Both the position numbers and the translations under genes were made by a program. The notes beneath the pieces are model-generated. The model searched no databases. It was not told the DNA's origin and saw only the letters and a list, made by a program, of their open reading frames with translations. 61,943 nucleotides of DNA, taken from the NCBI GenBank assembly GCA_002353295.1, contig DEJG01000015.1, positions 1-61,943 of the forward strand, read 5' to 3'. Of the stretch, positions 7,827 to 16,264 are shown in pieces. The stretch's first letter is position 1. Every line of letters begins with the position of its first letter. The stretch is from Prevotella sp. UBA2754. Its GTDB lineage: Bacteria > Bacteroidota > Bacteroidia > Bacteroidales > Bacteroidaceae.

Positions 7827-8999
7827 TTACTCAACTCTTCGTGTAAAGAAGAAGTGTTGAGTCTTCAGAAAATACAGGGCTACTCCGATAGCATTCACGA
7901 CAACGACTGTCCAGAATGCAGTGGAGTAGCCTAATTTTTCGGCTATTGCTCCACCAGCCATTACGCCCAGTCCCATTCCTACGTCCCACGAAATGAGAAT
8001 GGTGGAGTTGGCAGTGCCGCGTTCGTTGTGATGAGCCATTGATATCATCATGTTCTGGAAGGCTGGCCACATATGGCCGTTGCCCAATCCGATCAGCAAA
8101 GCAGAACAGTAGTAGCCTACCATATTCGGCATTGCGATGAACAATGTGTAGCCTATCAGCGAGATAACCATACCTTCGGAAGCATTGTGGGTCAGTCGTC
8201 CTTGTCGCAAAGCCTTACCGCCCTGCAGACGCGAGAGGATGAGTCCGATAGAGCAAAGCATAAACCACGTGCCTGTGCCTCCCGTCATTCCCAATACCTG
8301 TTTGCCGTAGATGGCGAGGTAGTTGCTCATCACTCCAAAACAGAAACCGAAGAACACCATATTGACGCCCAAGAGCCAACCCCGTTCGAGAAAGAATCGG
8401 TCGAGCGATATTTTTTGAGGTTTGACGGCTGACGGCTGACGGTTGATGGTGACCGTCGAATCGACCAGCCATCCCAAAACGGCGATGATGAGTGCCAGCC
8501 AGAAGAGGAGTTCGAAATTGTGGGTGATGGTGTAGATGTAAATAGCAAATGTAGGAGCTATCGCCATGGCGAGATTGTTGCTCAGTCCGTAATAGCCGAT
8601 GCCCTCGTTACGACGCGAGGAAGGCAGCACGTCGATGGCTACGGTAGAGTTAGCCACCGTAACGGCACCAAAGGGTCCGCCGTGCAGTGTGCGCACGATG
8701 GTGAATAGTAGGAGTGTGCCAGCTGCCAAATAGCCTGCAAAAAAGATGGCGAAGGCGGCATAGCATATCATTAGTACACGTTTGCGCGGAAAGGAATCAA
8801 TGAAATAGCCGCTGAAAGGCCGACAGAGCAAGGCCGTCAGTGTATAACCCGAAAGTACCAGTCCTATCATATCCTTCGTAGCACCAAAGGTCTCGCTCAG
8901 ATATAGGGGAAGTAGTGGCGTGAGCAAATAAAAGGCGAAGAACAGCGCAAAATTGGCTGCCATCACCTTGATATAATTACGGTTCCAGAGTCTATCCAT
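7827..8999 (-). CDS. MFS transporter
   Basis: 390-residue major facilitator with about twelve hydrophobic helices in two sets of six. The loop after helix 2 contains GYFIDSFPRKRVLM, a variant of MFS motif A, and helix 4 carries RTLHGGPFGA. It resembles drug or metabolite exporters, but no substrate can be assigned. It begins three bases after hisC ends and is probably the last gene of the hisGDC transcription unit, in the place where hisB often sits in this order. The cytoplasmic loop between helices 6 and 7 is encoded partly by four 7-bp tandem repeats (8422-8449). Confidence 0.85.
   Translation of the reverse strand: MDRLWNRNYIKVMAANFALFFAFYLLTPLLPLYLSETFGATKDMIGLVLSGYTLTALLCRPFSGYFIDSFPRKRVLMICYAAFAIFFAGYLAAGTLLLFTIVRTLHGGPFGAVTVANSTVAIDVLPSSRRNEGIGYYGLSNNLAMAIAPTFAIYIYTITHNFELLFWLALIIAVLGWLVDSTVTINRQPSAVKPQKISLDRFFLERGWLLGVNMVFFGFCFGVMSNYLAIYGKQVLGMTGGTGTWFMLCSIGLILSRLQGGKALRQGRLTHNASEGMVISLIGYTLFIAMPNMVGYYCSALLIGLGNGHMWPAFQNMMISMAHHNERGTANSTILISWDVGMGLGVMAGGAIAEKLGYSTAFWTVVVVNAIGVALYFLKTQHFFFTRRVE
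8422..8449. repeat. Four 7-bp tandem repeats inside the MFS gene
   Basis: Units read TTGACGG, CTGACGG, CTGACGG, TTGATGG on the plus strand. They encode the loop residues around NRQPSAVK between helices 6 and 7, where length change is tolerated. They share the 7-bp period of arrays elsewhere in this window. Confidence 0.7.
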
Positions 9000-9002
9000 T
9001 TG

Positions 9003-10040
9003 TTAGAATTGGCGCAGAGCCGAGAGCAGTTCGTTATTCTCGTTCTTCGTGCCGATGGTGATGCGCAGACAGTTTTGGCAGAGTTGAATACGACTGCGGT
9101 TGCGCACGATGATTCCCTTATCGACCAGGTAGTCGTAAACACCCTGGGCGTCCGTCATCTTAGCCAGGAAGAAGTTGGCATCCGTCTTGTAAATATGTTC
9201 GCAGATGGGTAATTCCTGAAAGGCCTGCATCAAGCGAACGCGTTCCTGCAGCAGTATCTTGACCCATTTGTCAACCTCGTAGGGGTCGCTCAACATCTTC
9301 AAAGCCTGCTCCTGTGTGAGTTGGTTGACGTTGTAGGGATACTTCACTTTGTTATATATTGCGATAATCTCCTGAGAGGCAAAAGCCATACCCAGTCGGA
9401 TGGCTGCAGACCCCCATGCTTTCGACATGGTCTGGAGGATGATGAGGTTGGGGTGAGTAGCCAGTTCCGTACGCAGAGACTGTTGCTGAGCGAAGTCGAT
9501 GTAAGCCTCGTCGACAATGACGATACCGTCGAAGTTCTCGATTACCTTGATGATCTCATCGCGATTGAGCGAATTTCCTGTAGGATTGTTAGGCGAACAG
9601 ATCCAGATGATTTTCGTATGACTGTCGCATGTTTTCAGCAAGTCAGAAGCTTGGAAATCGAAGTTCTCGTTCAGCAGTACCGTCCGATAAGCCACATCGT
9701 TGATGTCGGCACATACGCGATACATGCCGTAGGTTGGTTCGATGGCCACCACATTGTCGCGTCCAGGCTGGCAGAAGATGCGATAAGGCAGGTCGATGGC
9801 CTCGTCGCTGCCATTGCCCAGGAATATCATGTCGGCAGGTATGCCTTTCAGTTTCGAAATCTGTTGTTTCAGTTTCCTTTGCAGTGGATCGGGATAGCGG
9901 TTGAACGGTGCGTTATAAGGATTCTCGTTGGCATCGAGAAAAACGTGTGCCTCCTTACCCGAATATTCATCGCGGGCAGAAGAGTAGGGTGCTAACTTCC
10001 CAATATTGGGTCTTACTAATTGCTCTAAACTTTTCATCAT
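9003..10040 (-). CDS. hisC: Histidinol-phosphate aminotransferase
   Basis: 345-residue fold-type I PLP enzyme converting imidazole-acetol phosphate and glutamate to histidinol phosphate in histidine synthesis. Visible motifs are FLDANENPYN near the N-terminus, CSPNNPTGNSL (phosphate/carboxylate pocket), VDEAYIDFA (Asp/Tyr of the cofactor site), TMSKAWGSAAIRLG with the Schiff-base lysine, and RITIGTKNEN at the C-terminus. The first two codons are both ATG (10040 and 10037). It lies 15 bases after hisD and three before the MFS gene, in a hisG-hisD-hisC unit. Confidence 0.95.
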   Translation of the reverse strand: MMKSLEQLVRPNIGKLAPYSSARDEYSGKEAHVFLDANENPYNAPFNRYPDPLQRKLKQQISKLKGIPADMIFLGNGSDEAIDLPYRIFCQPGRDNVVAIEPTYGMYRVCADINDVAYRTVLLNENFDFQASDLLKTCDSHTKIIWICSPNNPTGNSLNRDEIIKVIENFDGIVIVDEAYIDFAQQQSLRTELATHPNLIILQTMSKAWGSAAIRLGMAFASQEIIAIYNKVKYPYNVNQLTQEQALKMLSDPYEVDKWVKILLQERVRLMQAFQELPICEHIYKTDANFFLAKMTDAQGVYDYLVDKGIIVRNRSRIQLCQNCLRITIGTKNENNELLSALRQF

Positions 10041-10055
10041 GTTTCAAGATTAATC

Positions 10056-11345
10056 TCACTCACCATTCACCGCTTTGATACGTAGCGTCATCGCATTCTT
10101 ATGGGCATCGAGTTGCTCGGCTTCTGCCATCAGTTCAACGGCACGTCCGATGTGGCGAATACCCTCTTCCGTGAGATGTTGGAAAGTGATTTTACGACAA
10201 TAGCTGTCAAGATTCACTCCATTATAAGCTGTAGCATATCCGTGGGTCGGCAGGGTGTGATTGGTACCGCTGGCATAGTCGCCGGCACTTTCGCAGGCAT
10301 ATTGTCCGAGGAATACACTGCCTGCGTTTACGACTCGTTCTGCCAACTCCTCGTAGTCGCTGACCTGCAGAATCAGATGTTCAGGAGCATAGGCGTTGGA
10401 GAGGGAAATCATCTCGTCAATGGAATTGACAAGCACGTAATTACTATTTTCTAACGCTTTGGAAGCCAGTTCTTTGCGTGGTAATACTTCAAGTTGTTTC
10501 TCAACTTCTTGCTGCACTTCATTGAGCTTGCTTTCTGACGTCGTGATGAGCAATACTTGTGAGTCGATACCATGCTCTGCCTGTGACAGCAAGTCGGCTG
10601 CCACGAAAGTGGCATTGGCAGTCTCGTCGGCTAGCACGCAAACTTCTGAAGGACCTGCGGGCATGTCGATAGCTACTTCTTCCAGACTCACCTGTTGCTT
10701 GGCAGCCATCACATATTGGTTGCCAGGTCCGAAGATTTTGAATACCTTAGGTACGGACTCCGTTCCATACGCCATCGCACCGATAGCCTGTACACCGCCA
10801 GCCTTGAATATTTTGTGGACACCAGCCACACGAGCAGCATAGAGGATGGCTGGATTCACCTTGCCTTCCTTGTTAGGAGGAGTACAGAGCACGATTTCCT
10901 TGCAACCTGCTATCTTGGCAGGGGTGGCCAGCATCAGGACAGTAGAGAAAAGCGGGGCTGTTCCTCCAGGAATGTAGAGGCCAACCTTTTCGATGGCTAC
11001 ACTCTTCTGCCAACACGTAACACCCTCTTGCGTCTTGATCTTCTGACCTACGAAGCGTTGGGAGATGTGGAACACCTTGATGTTATGGTGAGCCAAAATG
11101 ATGGCGTCCTTCAAATCGTTACTGATCAGATTCTCCGCCTCGTCCATCTCTTGTTCTGTGACAGTCAGTGACGAAAGTGCTGCCTTGTCGAACTTGGCTT
11201 CATATTCCTTGACAGCCTCATCGCCACGCTTTTTGACATCAGCCAATACAGAGGCTACTGTCGCATTCAGTTGCGAGAGGTCAAGACGAGGACGCGCTAT
11301 GATTTCGGCCCACTGTGTTTGCGCAGGATATCTGTATATCTTCAT
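10056..11345 (-). CDS. hisD: Histidinol dehydrogenase
   Basis: 429-residue zinc-dependent enzyme oxidising histidinol to histidine with two NAD. Family signatures are GLYIPGGTAPLFSTVLM, CTPPNKEG, GPGNQYVMAAKQ, MPAGPSEVCVLAD, the zinc-site SQAEHGIDSQ, the AYAPEHLIL block and SAGDYASGTNHTLPT. Length is normal and no gap is seen. It is the middle gene of hisG-hisD-hisC; the 37-base gap from hisG shows no terminator. Confidence 0.96.
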   Translation of the reverse strand: MKIYRYPAQTQWAEIIARPRLDLSQLNATVASVLADVKKRGDEAVKEYEAKFDKAALSSLTVTEQEMDEAENLISNDLKDAIILAHHNIKVFHISQRFVGQKIKTQEGVTCWQKSVAIEKVGLYIPGGTAPLFSTVLMLATPAKIAGCKEIVLCTPPNKEGKVNPAILYAARVAGVHKIFKAGGVQAIGAMAYGTESVPKVFKIFGPGNQYVMAAKQQVSLEEVAIDMPAGPSEVCVLADETANATFVAADLLSQAEHGIDSQVLLITTSESKLNEVQQEVEKQLEVLPRKELASKALENSNYVLVNSIDEMISLSNAYAPEHLILQVSDYEELAERVVNAGSVFLGQYACESAGDYASGTNHTLPTHGYATAYNGVNLDSYCRKITFQHLTEEGIRHIGRAVELMAEAEQLDAHKNAMTLRIKAVNGE

Positions 11346-11382
11346 AATGACGGTAGCAAATTATTCTCTTTTCACTCTTTTT

Positions 11383-12240
11383 TTAAAGAATCATTTTTTC
11401 TATCGGGGTTACAAGAATGCCTTGGGCGCCCATCTCCTTCAGTTTGCCGATAATCTCCCAGAAGCGTTTCTGGTCGAGAACGGTATGTACAGAGCACCAC
11501 TCTTCATCAGCCAAAGGGATGATAGTAGGACTCTTCAAACCTGGCAGTACGTTGATAATCTCCTGCAAGCGTGCCTTAGGAGCGTTCATGCGCACATATT
11601 TCTTGTCTTCGGCATCTTTGACGGCCTTGAAGCGGAAGAGCATCTGGTCGAGGATATCGCGCTTTTCCTGTGACATCTGCTTATGACCGATGAGCAGGGC
11701 TTCACTCTCCATTACGACTTCTACTTCGCGCAGATTGTTGCTGACCAAAGTAGAACCGCTGCTCACGATATCGAAGATACCATCGGCCAAACCGATGCCC
11801 GGGCTGATTTCTACAGAACCCGTGATGACGTGGATTTCAGCCTCAATGCCATGTTTCTTGAGAAAATCTTGGAGAATATGTGGATAGGAAGTGGCTATCT
11901 TCTTGCCGTTAAACCACGTTATTCCCTGATAATCAATCTCTTTGGGGATAGCAAGGGAAAGACGACATTTGGAGAAACCCAGACGCGAGATAATCTCAGC
12001 ATCCTCGCCACGCTCAACAAACTCGTTTTCACCCACCACACCAATGTCGGCCACTCCGCTAGCCACACTCTGTGGAATATCATCATCGCGCAGGTAAAGC
12101 ACTTCCAAGGGGAAGTTGCCTGACTGTACCAAGAGGGTGCGTCGTCCTGAACTTACCTTAATATCTGCTTCTGCCAGCAGATTCATTGTGTCATCAAAAA
12201 GACGACCTTTTGACTGTACTGCAATTCTTAACATATTCAC
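11383..12240 (-). CDS. hisG: ATP phosphoribosyltransferase, long form
   Basis: 285-residue first enzyme of histidine synthesis, joining ATP and PRPP. LRIAVQSKGRLFDDTM opens the protein and DIVSSGSTLVSNNL is the PRPP-binding loop. The length includes the roughly 75-residue C-terminal ferredoxin-like regulatory domain (about residues 210-285, INVLPGLKSPTIIPLAD), so this is the hexameric long form, usually feedback-inhibited by histidine and independent of HisZ. It is the first gene of the minus-strand his unit, with a promoter at 12261-12292. A histidine-rich leader peptide was not seen. Confidence 0.95.
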   Translation of the reverse strand: MNMLRIAVQSKGRLFDDTMNLLAEADIKVSSGRRTLLVQSGNFPLEVLYLRDDDIPQSVASGVADIGVVGENEFVERGEDAEIISRLGFSKCRLSLAIPKEIDYQGITWFNGKKIATSYPHILQDFLKKHGIEAEIHVITGSVEISPGIGLADGIFDIVSSGSTLVSNNLREVEVVMESEALLIGHKQMSQEKRDILDQMLFRFKAVKDAEDKKYVRMNAPKARLQEIINVLPGLKSPTIIPLADEEWCSVHTVLDQKRFWEIIGKLKEMGAQGILVTPIEKMIL

Positions 12241-12260
12241 TAATTACCTAATTTAGTGTG

Positions 12261-12292
12261 CAAAATTACACATTTCTCATCATATTTGCAAG
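12261..12292 (-). promoter_or_regulatory. Promoter of the his operon
   Basis: On the minus strand: CTTG (12289-12292), a 20-base spacer and TAATTTTG (12261-12268), about 20 bases before the hisG start. A plus-strand TACTTTTG at 12301-12308 serves the divergent transglycosylase gene. Confidence 0.65.
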
Positions 12293-12300
12293 AAAATGAT

Positions 12301-12308
12301 TACTTTTG
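12301..12308 (+). promoter_or_regulatory. -7 box of the transglycosylase/lysozyme unit
   Basis: TACTTTTG lies 13 bases before the ATG at 12322 and within the longer frame that begins at 12256, arguing against that upstream start. The -33 element is weak. Confidence 0.5.
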
Positions 12309-12321
12309 CACCCAAATAACG

Positions 12322-13464
12322 ATGATTTTGATTCGAAAAAGCATATATATTCATCTTTTACTGCTTCTATTCTTGTCGGTATCATGCCATCAGAAACAGC
12401 AGGAACCCCCTATGACTCCATGGGGAGGTGAGGAGGAGAATGTTGCTGCATCTGATTTTGACCTCGAACAGATTGTGAACAACGGTGAACTGATAGCTCT
12501 CACTCTGACAGGACCTGAGACCTATTATGATTATCGTGGTAAGCATTTGGGCACAGAGTATATGCTTTGTCAGCGTTTTGCCAATAAGATAGGGGTCAGT
12601 CTGCGCGTAGATGTGTGTCGCGACTCAACTGAGATGCTACGCCGATTGAAGGATGGTGAGGCAGACCTGATACTCTTCCGCAACGGGCAGCAATCGAAGC
12701 AATTGGCTTGGAAGATAGGTGCAGATAAACCAGAACTGACAAAAGCACTCAAGGAGTGGTATCGTCCGCAATTGCTTGCCGAGGTGAAGAAGGAAGAAGA
12801 CTATCTGCTCTCTTCTCGTTCGGTGAAGCGGCGTGTATTCTCGCCGATGCTCAATGCGAAAGGCGGTGTCATCTCGCATTATGACGCATATTTCCAACAA
12901 TATTGCCGACAGATTCGTTGGGACTGGCGCCTGATGGCAGCACAGTGTTATCAGGAGTCTACTTTCGACCCACAGGCACGCTCATGGGCCGGTGCTTGCG
13001 GATTGATGCAAATTATGCCTGCGACGGCCGATCACCTGGGGCTGGCTCGTTCGGATATGTTCAACCCTGAGAAAAGTATTGCTGCCGCAGCCAAACTCAT
13101 AGGAGAACTCAATCGCTCGTTCAGTGATATCCGTAACCAACAGGAGCGCATAAAATTCATATTGGCTGCCTATAATGGCGGTGCCTTTCATGTGCGCGAT
13201 GCGATGGCGCTGGCTCGGAAGAACGGGCGCGACCCACAGCGATGGGCTGATGTCAGTCATTACATCCTGTTGCTGGCGCAACCCGAATATTACAACGATC
13301 CTGTGGTGAAATATGGATATATGCGTGGTTCGGAAACTGCTGGTTATGTGGATAAAATCATGCAACGTTGGAATGGCTATCGAGGCGTGAAGTCACCCTC
13401 ATTGGGCGGACTCTCCAGCACTCCCCAGCGAGCAACTCACGAAAAGAAAAAGTATAAAATTTAA
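12322..13464 (+). CDS. MltF-like lytic transglycosylase lipoprotein
   Basis: Predicted 380 residues starting at MILIRKSIYIHLLLLLFLSV, with a lipobox ending in SVSC, so it is a lipoprotein. The N-terminal half (VNNGELIALTLTGPETYYDY to EADLILF) resembles a solute-binding SBP_bac_3 domain, shortened compared with E. coli MltF. The C-terminal half is an SLT goose-lysozyme domain: QESTFDPQARSWAGACGLMQ with the catalytic Glu, IMPATADHLG and AAYNGG. It should cleave peptidoglycan glycan strands from the periplasmic face. The upstream in-frame ATG at 12256 lies before the -7 box and is rejected. A GH25 gene follows 16 bases later, making a cell-wall hydrolase pair. Confidence 0.85.
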   Translation: MILIRKSIYIHLLLLLFLSVSCHQKQQEPPMTPWGGEEENVAASDFDLEQIVNNGELIALTLTGPETYYDYRGKHLGTEYMLCQRFANKIGVSLRVDVCRDSTEMLRRLKDGEADLILFRNGQQSKQLAWKIGADKPELTKALKEWYRPQLLAEVKKEEDYLLSSRSVKRRVFSPMLNAKGGVISHYDAYFQQYCRQIRWDWRLMAAQCYQESTFDPQARSWAGACGLMQIMPATADHLGLARSDMFNPEKSIAAAAKLIGELNRSFSDIRNQQERIKFILAAYNGGAFHVRDAMALARKNGRDPQRWADVSHYILLLAQPEYYNDPVVKYGYMRGSETAGYVDKIMQRWNGYRGVKSPSLGGLSSTPQRATHEKKKYKI

Positions 13465-13480
13465 AAGCAAGATAATAGTG

Positions 13481-14185
13481 ATGATGAAACGAACAATAAT
13501 ATATGTTTTGTGCATGGTTTGGGGCTCATGGCTGCAAGCAGGGGCACAAGAGTATGGTGTGTTATGCGAAGACACTTGTTCGCATATACATGGTATAGAC
13601 ATGAGCCACTATCAGGGCAATGTGTTCTGGGAAACCGTAGGCGATAATACGAAGATGGCATACGTTTATCTGAAAGCTACTGAAGGTGGTGACAGAATTG
13701 ACGCTATGTTTGAACGTAACATTAATCTGGCGCACCGCTATGGACTGAAAGTTGGCAGTTATCATTTCTATCGTCCGAGAGTAGATCAGGCAGTGCAGTT
13801 GGAGAATTTTAAGACACAATGCCTGCCAGGTGAACAGGATCTGATACCGATGATAGATGTGGAAACGATGAGCGGTATGCAAGTAGATGCTTTTTGTGAC
13901 TCGTTGATGAAGTTTCTCGAACTGGTAGAGGAAGCCTATCACCAGAAACCATTGGTGTACACCTATCGCAATTTCTATAATAAGTATTTGATAGGCAAGT
14001 TGGATGACTATAAACTGATGATAGCCATGTATACGGACGAAGAACCTGTTTTGGCCGACGAGCACGACATCGTGGCGTGGCAGTATACGGGAAAGGGTAC
14101 GCTGACAGGTGTCAGTGGCTATGTTGACAAAAGCAGACTGATGGGGCGTCATCGATTGCGTGAGCTCCGATTCCGCCACCACTGA
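13481..14185 (+). CDS. GH25 family lysozyme-like muramidase
   Basis: About 234 residues with a signal peptide (MMKRTIIYVLCMVWGSWLQA). The GH25 barrel is clear: HGIDMSHYQGN with the first Asp, AYVYLKATEG, GSYHFYRPR, and LIPMIDVETM with the catalytic Asp/Glu pair, then AWQYTGKG near the end. It should hydrolyse the MurNAc-GlcNAc bond in the periplasm or outside the cell. GTG at 13478 is followed by ATG at 13481 and 13484; an ATG is preferred. It forms an operon with the upstream lytic transglycosylase. Confidence 0.88.
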   Translation: MMKRTIIYVLCMVWGSWLQAGAQEYGVLCEDTCSHIHGIDMSHYQGNVFWETVGDNTKMAYVYLKATEGGDRIDAMFERNINLAHRYGLKVGSYHFYRPRVDQAVQLENFKTQCLPGEQDLIPMIDVETMSGMQVDAFCDSLMKFLELVEEAYHQKPLVYTYRNFYNKYLIGKLDDYKLMIAMYTDEEPVLADEHDIVAWQYTGKGTLTGVSGYVDKSRLMGRHRLRELRFRHH

Positions 14186-14186
14186 C

Positions 14187-14987
14187 CTATTCTTCGATAT
14201 GTGAGAGAGAATGGGCGAAGTTGGCAAAGAAATTAGTAACAGCTTCGCTGGGGTAGTAGTTCATGTATTTGGCAGAATGGCGAACATGCCACATCATAGC
14301 ATCGGAATTAATCGTGCTGACAAAAACATTCTTGCCTTGAGTGAAATACCATTCAGCCACCTGTTCGCTGGAGGTGTTGAGGATATCTTCGGCGATACTG
14401 ACGGTCGATTTGTTGACAGTGATCTCAGTGAAAGGAATCTCTTCGGGTAGGAAATCGAAGAAATGAACCAGAAGAGCCGCTTCCAGTTTTACAATCTTTG
14501 TCATTCTCAAAGATTGAATCCATTTGGTCAACTGATTGTAGTCAATCTGGTCTTTTGTTGTGCGCAGATAGATGCCTAATTCCACTAAATGGCGCATATT
14601 GATACCTTGTGTAAGGATAAAACGAGCCAGCCGGATAATGTTGAGCAACAACTGGAGGGTAGGGGACTCATGCTGCTCGTCGATGATGTGCTGCAACTTG
14701 CGGTTGAGCAATGGGTTGGTCAGATGCTGCACTTCCTCCTTTGGAATGTCTTTGTCGGCATCCTCGGCGGCTTGCTGCCATTGCTGCATCTGCTCTGGGC
14801 GAATCTTGAGAAAGAAATCGTCGGCACATAGTTTGATGCCGTCGTAGCACCAAGGTGTGACATCGTGCATTTGGGAAAGTTGAAAGAGCCGATTCCACTT
14901 CCAAGCAGACATAGGTTCAAACTGTTCGCGTTGACCAAAGGCTCCGCTCTTGAGTAATCTGAGGAAATTGCGCTGTATGATATCCAT
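14187..14987 (-). CDS. NTP_transf_5-like protein lacking an obvious catalytic core
   Basis: 266 residues. The N-terminal part (FLRLLKSGAFG, MSAWKWNRLFQLSQMHDVTP) and the C-terminal helical part (LTQGINMRHLVELGIYLR) resemble flanking regions of the uncharacterised nucleotidyltransferase family PF14907 (NTP_transf_5) as I recall it. The expected core motif of GDxDx type, with its metal-binding aspartates, is not visible. This may be a non-catalytic family member. It starts two bases after the NhaC-type transporter ends, so it is the last gene of the lacI-uxaA-nhaC unit. Function unknown. Confidence 0.5.
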   Translation of the reverse strand: MDIIQRNFLRLLKSGAFGQREQFEPMSAWKWNRLFQLSQMHDVTPWCYDGIKLCADDFFLKIRPEQMQQWQQAAEDADKDIPKEEVQHLTNPLLNRKLQHIIDEQHESPTLQLLLNIIRLARFILTQGINMRHLVELGIYLRTTKDQIDYNQLTKWIQSLRMTKIVKLEAALLVHFFDFLPEEIPFTEITVNKSTVSIAEDILNTSSEQVAEWYFTQGKNVFVSTINSDAMMWHVRHSAKYMNYYPSEAVTNFFANFAHSLSHIEE

Positions 14988-14989
14988 TA

Positions 14990-16264
14990 CTATGAGTATT
15001 TTTTAGGATAACGGACAAGGATGGATCCGAAGGCCATGGTGCCCAGAAGAAACGGATAATAGAGATATGGGATGACGCTGACAGGATTGAGAGATGCTAA
15101 TCCGCCAGCCATCAAAAGTTGTGCCCCGTAGGGGATAATGCCTTGCATCATGCATGAAAAAGTATCGAGTATAGAGGCACATTTGCGATTGTCTACGCCA
15201 AAGCGGTCGCCTATATTCTTGGCTATGCTGCCTACGGTGAGAATAGCCACCGTGTTGTTGGCCGTACAGATATTCACCAGCGACACCAGTGCCGCTATCG
15301 ACAGTTCGGCACCACGTTTGTTATTTACATGGCGTGTCAGCATCTTGATGATGAAGTCGATACCACCATTATATTTGATAAGTTCCAGCATTCCACCAGC
15401 CATAATGGTGATGATAATCAGTTCACCCATCCCCATGATGCCATCACCCATAGCCTGCATCCAGCCATAGACGTCAAAACTCCCAAGAATGAGTCCTATG
15501 ACGCCTGACAGCAGGAGACCAACAGTTAATACAGCCATCACATTCATACCTAAAATAGCGCTTATTAGTACTACGAGGTATGGAATTACTTTAAAGATGT
15601 CGATAGAGGTTGCCTGATACTCCACATGCGTATTGATTCCCATGAAGAGATAGATAATCAGCATGACGAAAGCTACAGGCATTACGATGAAGGAGTTGAC
15701 ACGGAATTTATCGCTCAACCGACACTCTTGAGTCGAGGTAGCAACAATCGTCGTGTCTGAAATAAACGAGAGATTGTCGCCAAAAAAGGAGCCTCCTACT
15801 ACGATACCCACTATCATAGGCAACGACATTCCCGTATAGTCGGCAATACCGGCTGCAATAGGTACGAGGGCAACAATAGTGCCCACACTCGTACCGATGG
15901 AAAGGGAAATAAAACAAGCAGCCAGAAATAATCCGGCCAACAGCATATTGGCAGGTAGGAGTAGCAGCGTGAGATTCACCGTTGCATCGATAGCCCCCAT
16001 CACCTTAGCGCTATTGGCAAAGGCTCCTGCCAGAATGAATATCCAGATCATGAGCATCATCTGAGCAGTTCCTGCTCCGCGGCTGAAGATGTCTATGCGC
16101 TTCTTTAGCGGCAAGCCATGTGATACGATGACAGCATAGATGCTTGACACCATAAAGGCCACCGTGATAGGTACTTTGTAAAAGTCACGAGCTATGATGC
16201 TCGTGACTAAGTACAGTACAATAAACACCAAAAGCGGTGATAATGCTAATAATCCTTTCTTCAT
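14990..16264 (-). CDS. NhaC-family transporter, coupled to uxaA
   Basis: 424 residues with 10-12 hydrophobic helices. It carries SIGTSVGTIVALVPIA, the conserved GGSFFGDNLSFISDTTIVA block of NhaC-type Na+/H+ antiporters, and ANNTVAILTVG near the C-terminus. NhaC-family members include Na+/H+ and malate/lactate exchangers. Its start codon overlaps the uxaA stop (TAATG), implying translational coupling, so a role in uronate or organic-acid movement, or in sodium balance during it, is likely. No other sugar-acid transporter is seen in this locus. The exact substrate is an inference. Confidence 0.8.
   Translation of the reverse strand: MKKGLLALSPLLVFIVLYLVTSIIARDFYKVPITVAFMVSSIYAVIVSHGLPLKKRIDIFSRGAGTAQMMLMIWIFILAGAFANSAKVMGAIDATVNLTLLLLPANMLLAGLFLAACFISLSIGTSVGTIVALVPIAAGIADYTGMSLPMIVGIVVGGSFFGDNLSFISDTTIVATSTQECRLSDKFRVNSFIVMPVAFVMLIIYLFMGINTHVEYQATSIDIFKVIPYLVVLISAILGMNVMAVLTVGLLLSGVIGLILGSFDVYGWMQAMGDGIMGMGELIIITIMAGGMLELIKYNGGIDFIIKMLTRHVNNKRGAELSIAALVSLVNICTANNTVAILTVGSIAKNIGDRFGVDNRKCASILDTFSCMMQGIIPYGAQLLMAGGLASLNPVSVIPYLYYPFLLGTMAFGSILVRYPKKYS

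Noticed and set aside
12241..12321. Histidine leader peptide or attenuator before hisG
   Set aside because: The gap has no His-rich small ORF and no competing hairpins.
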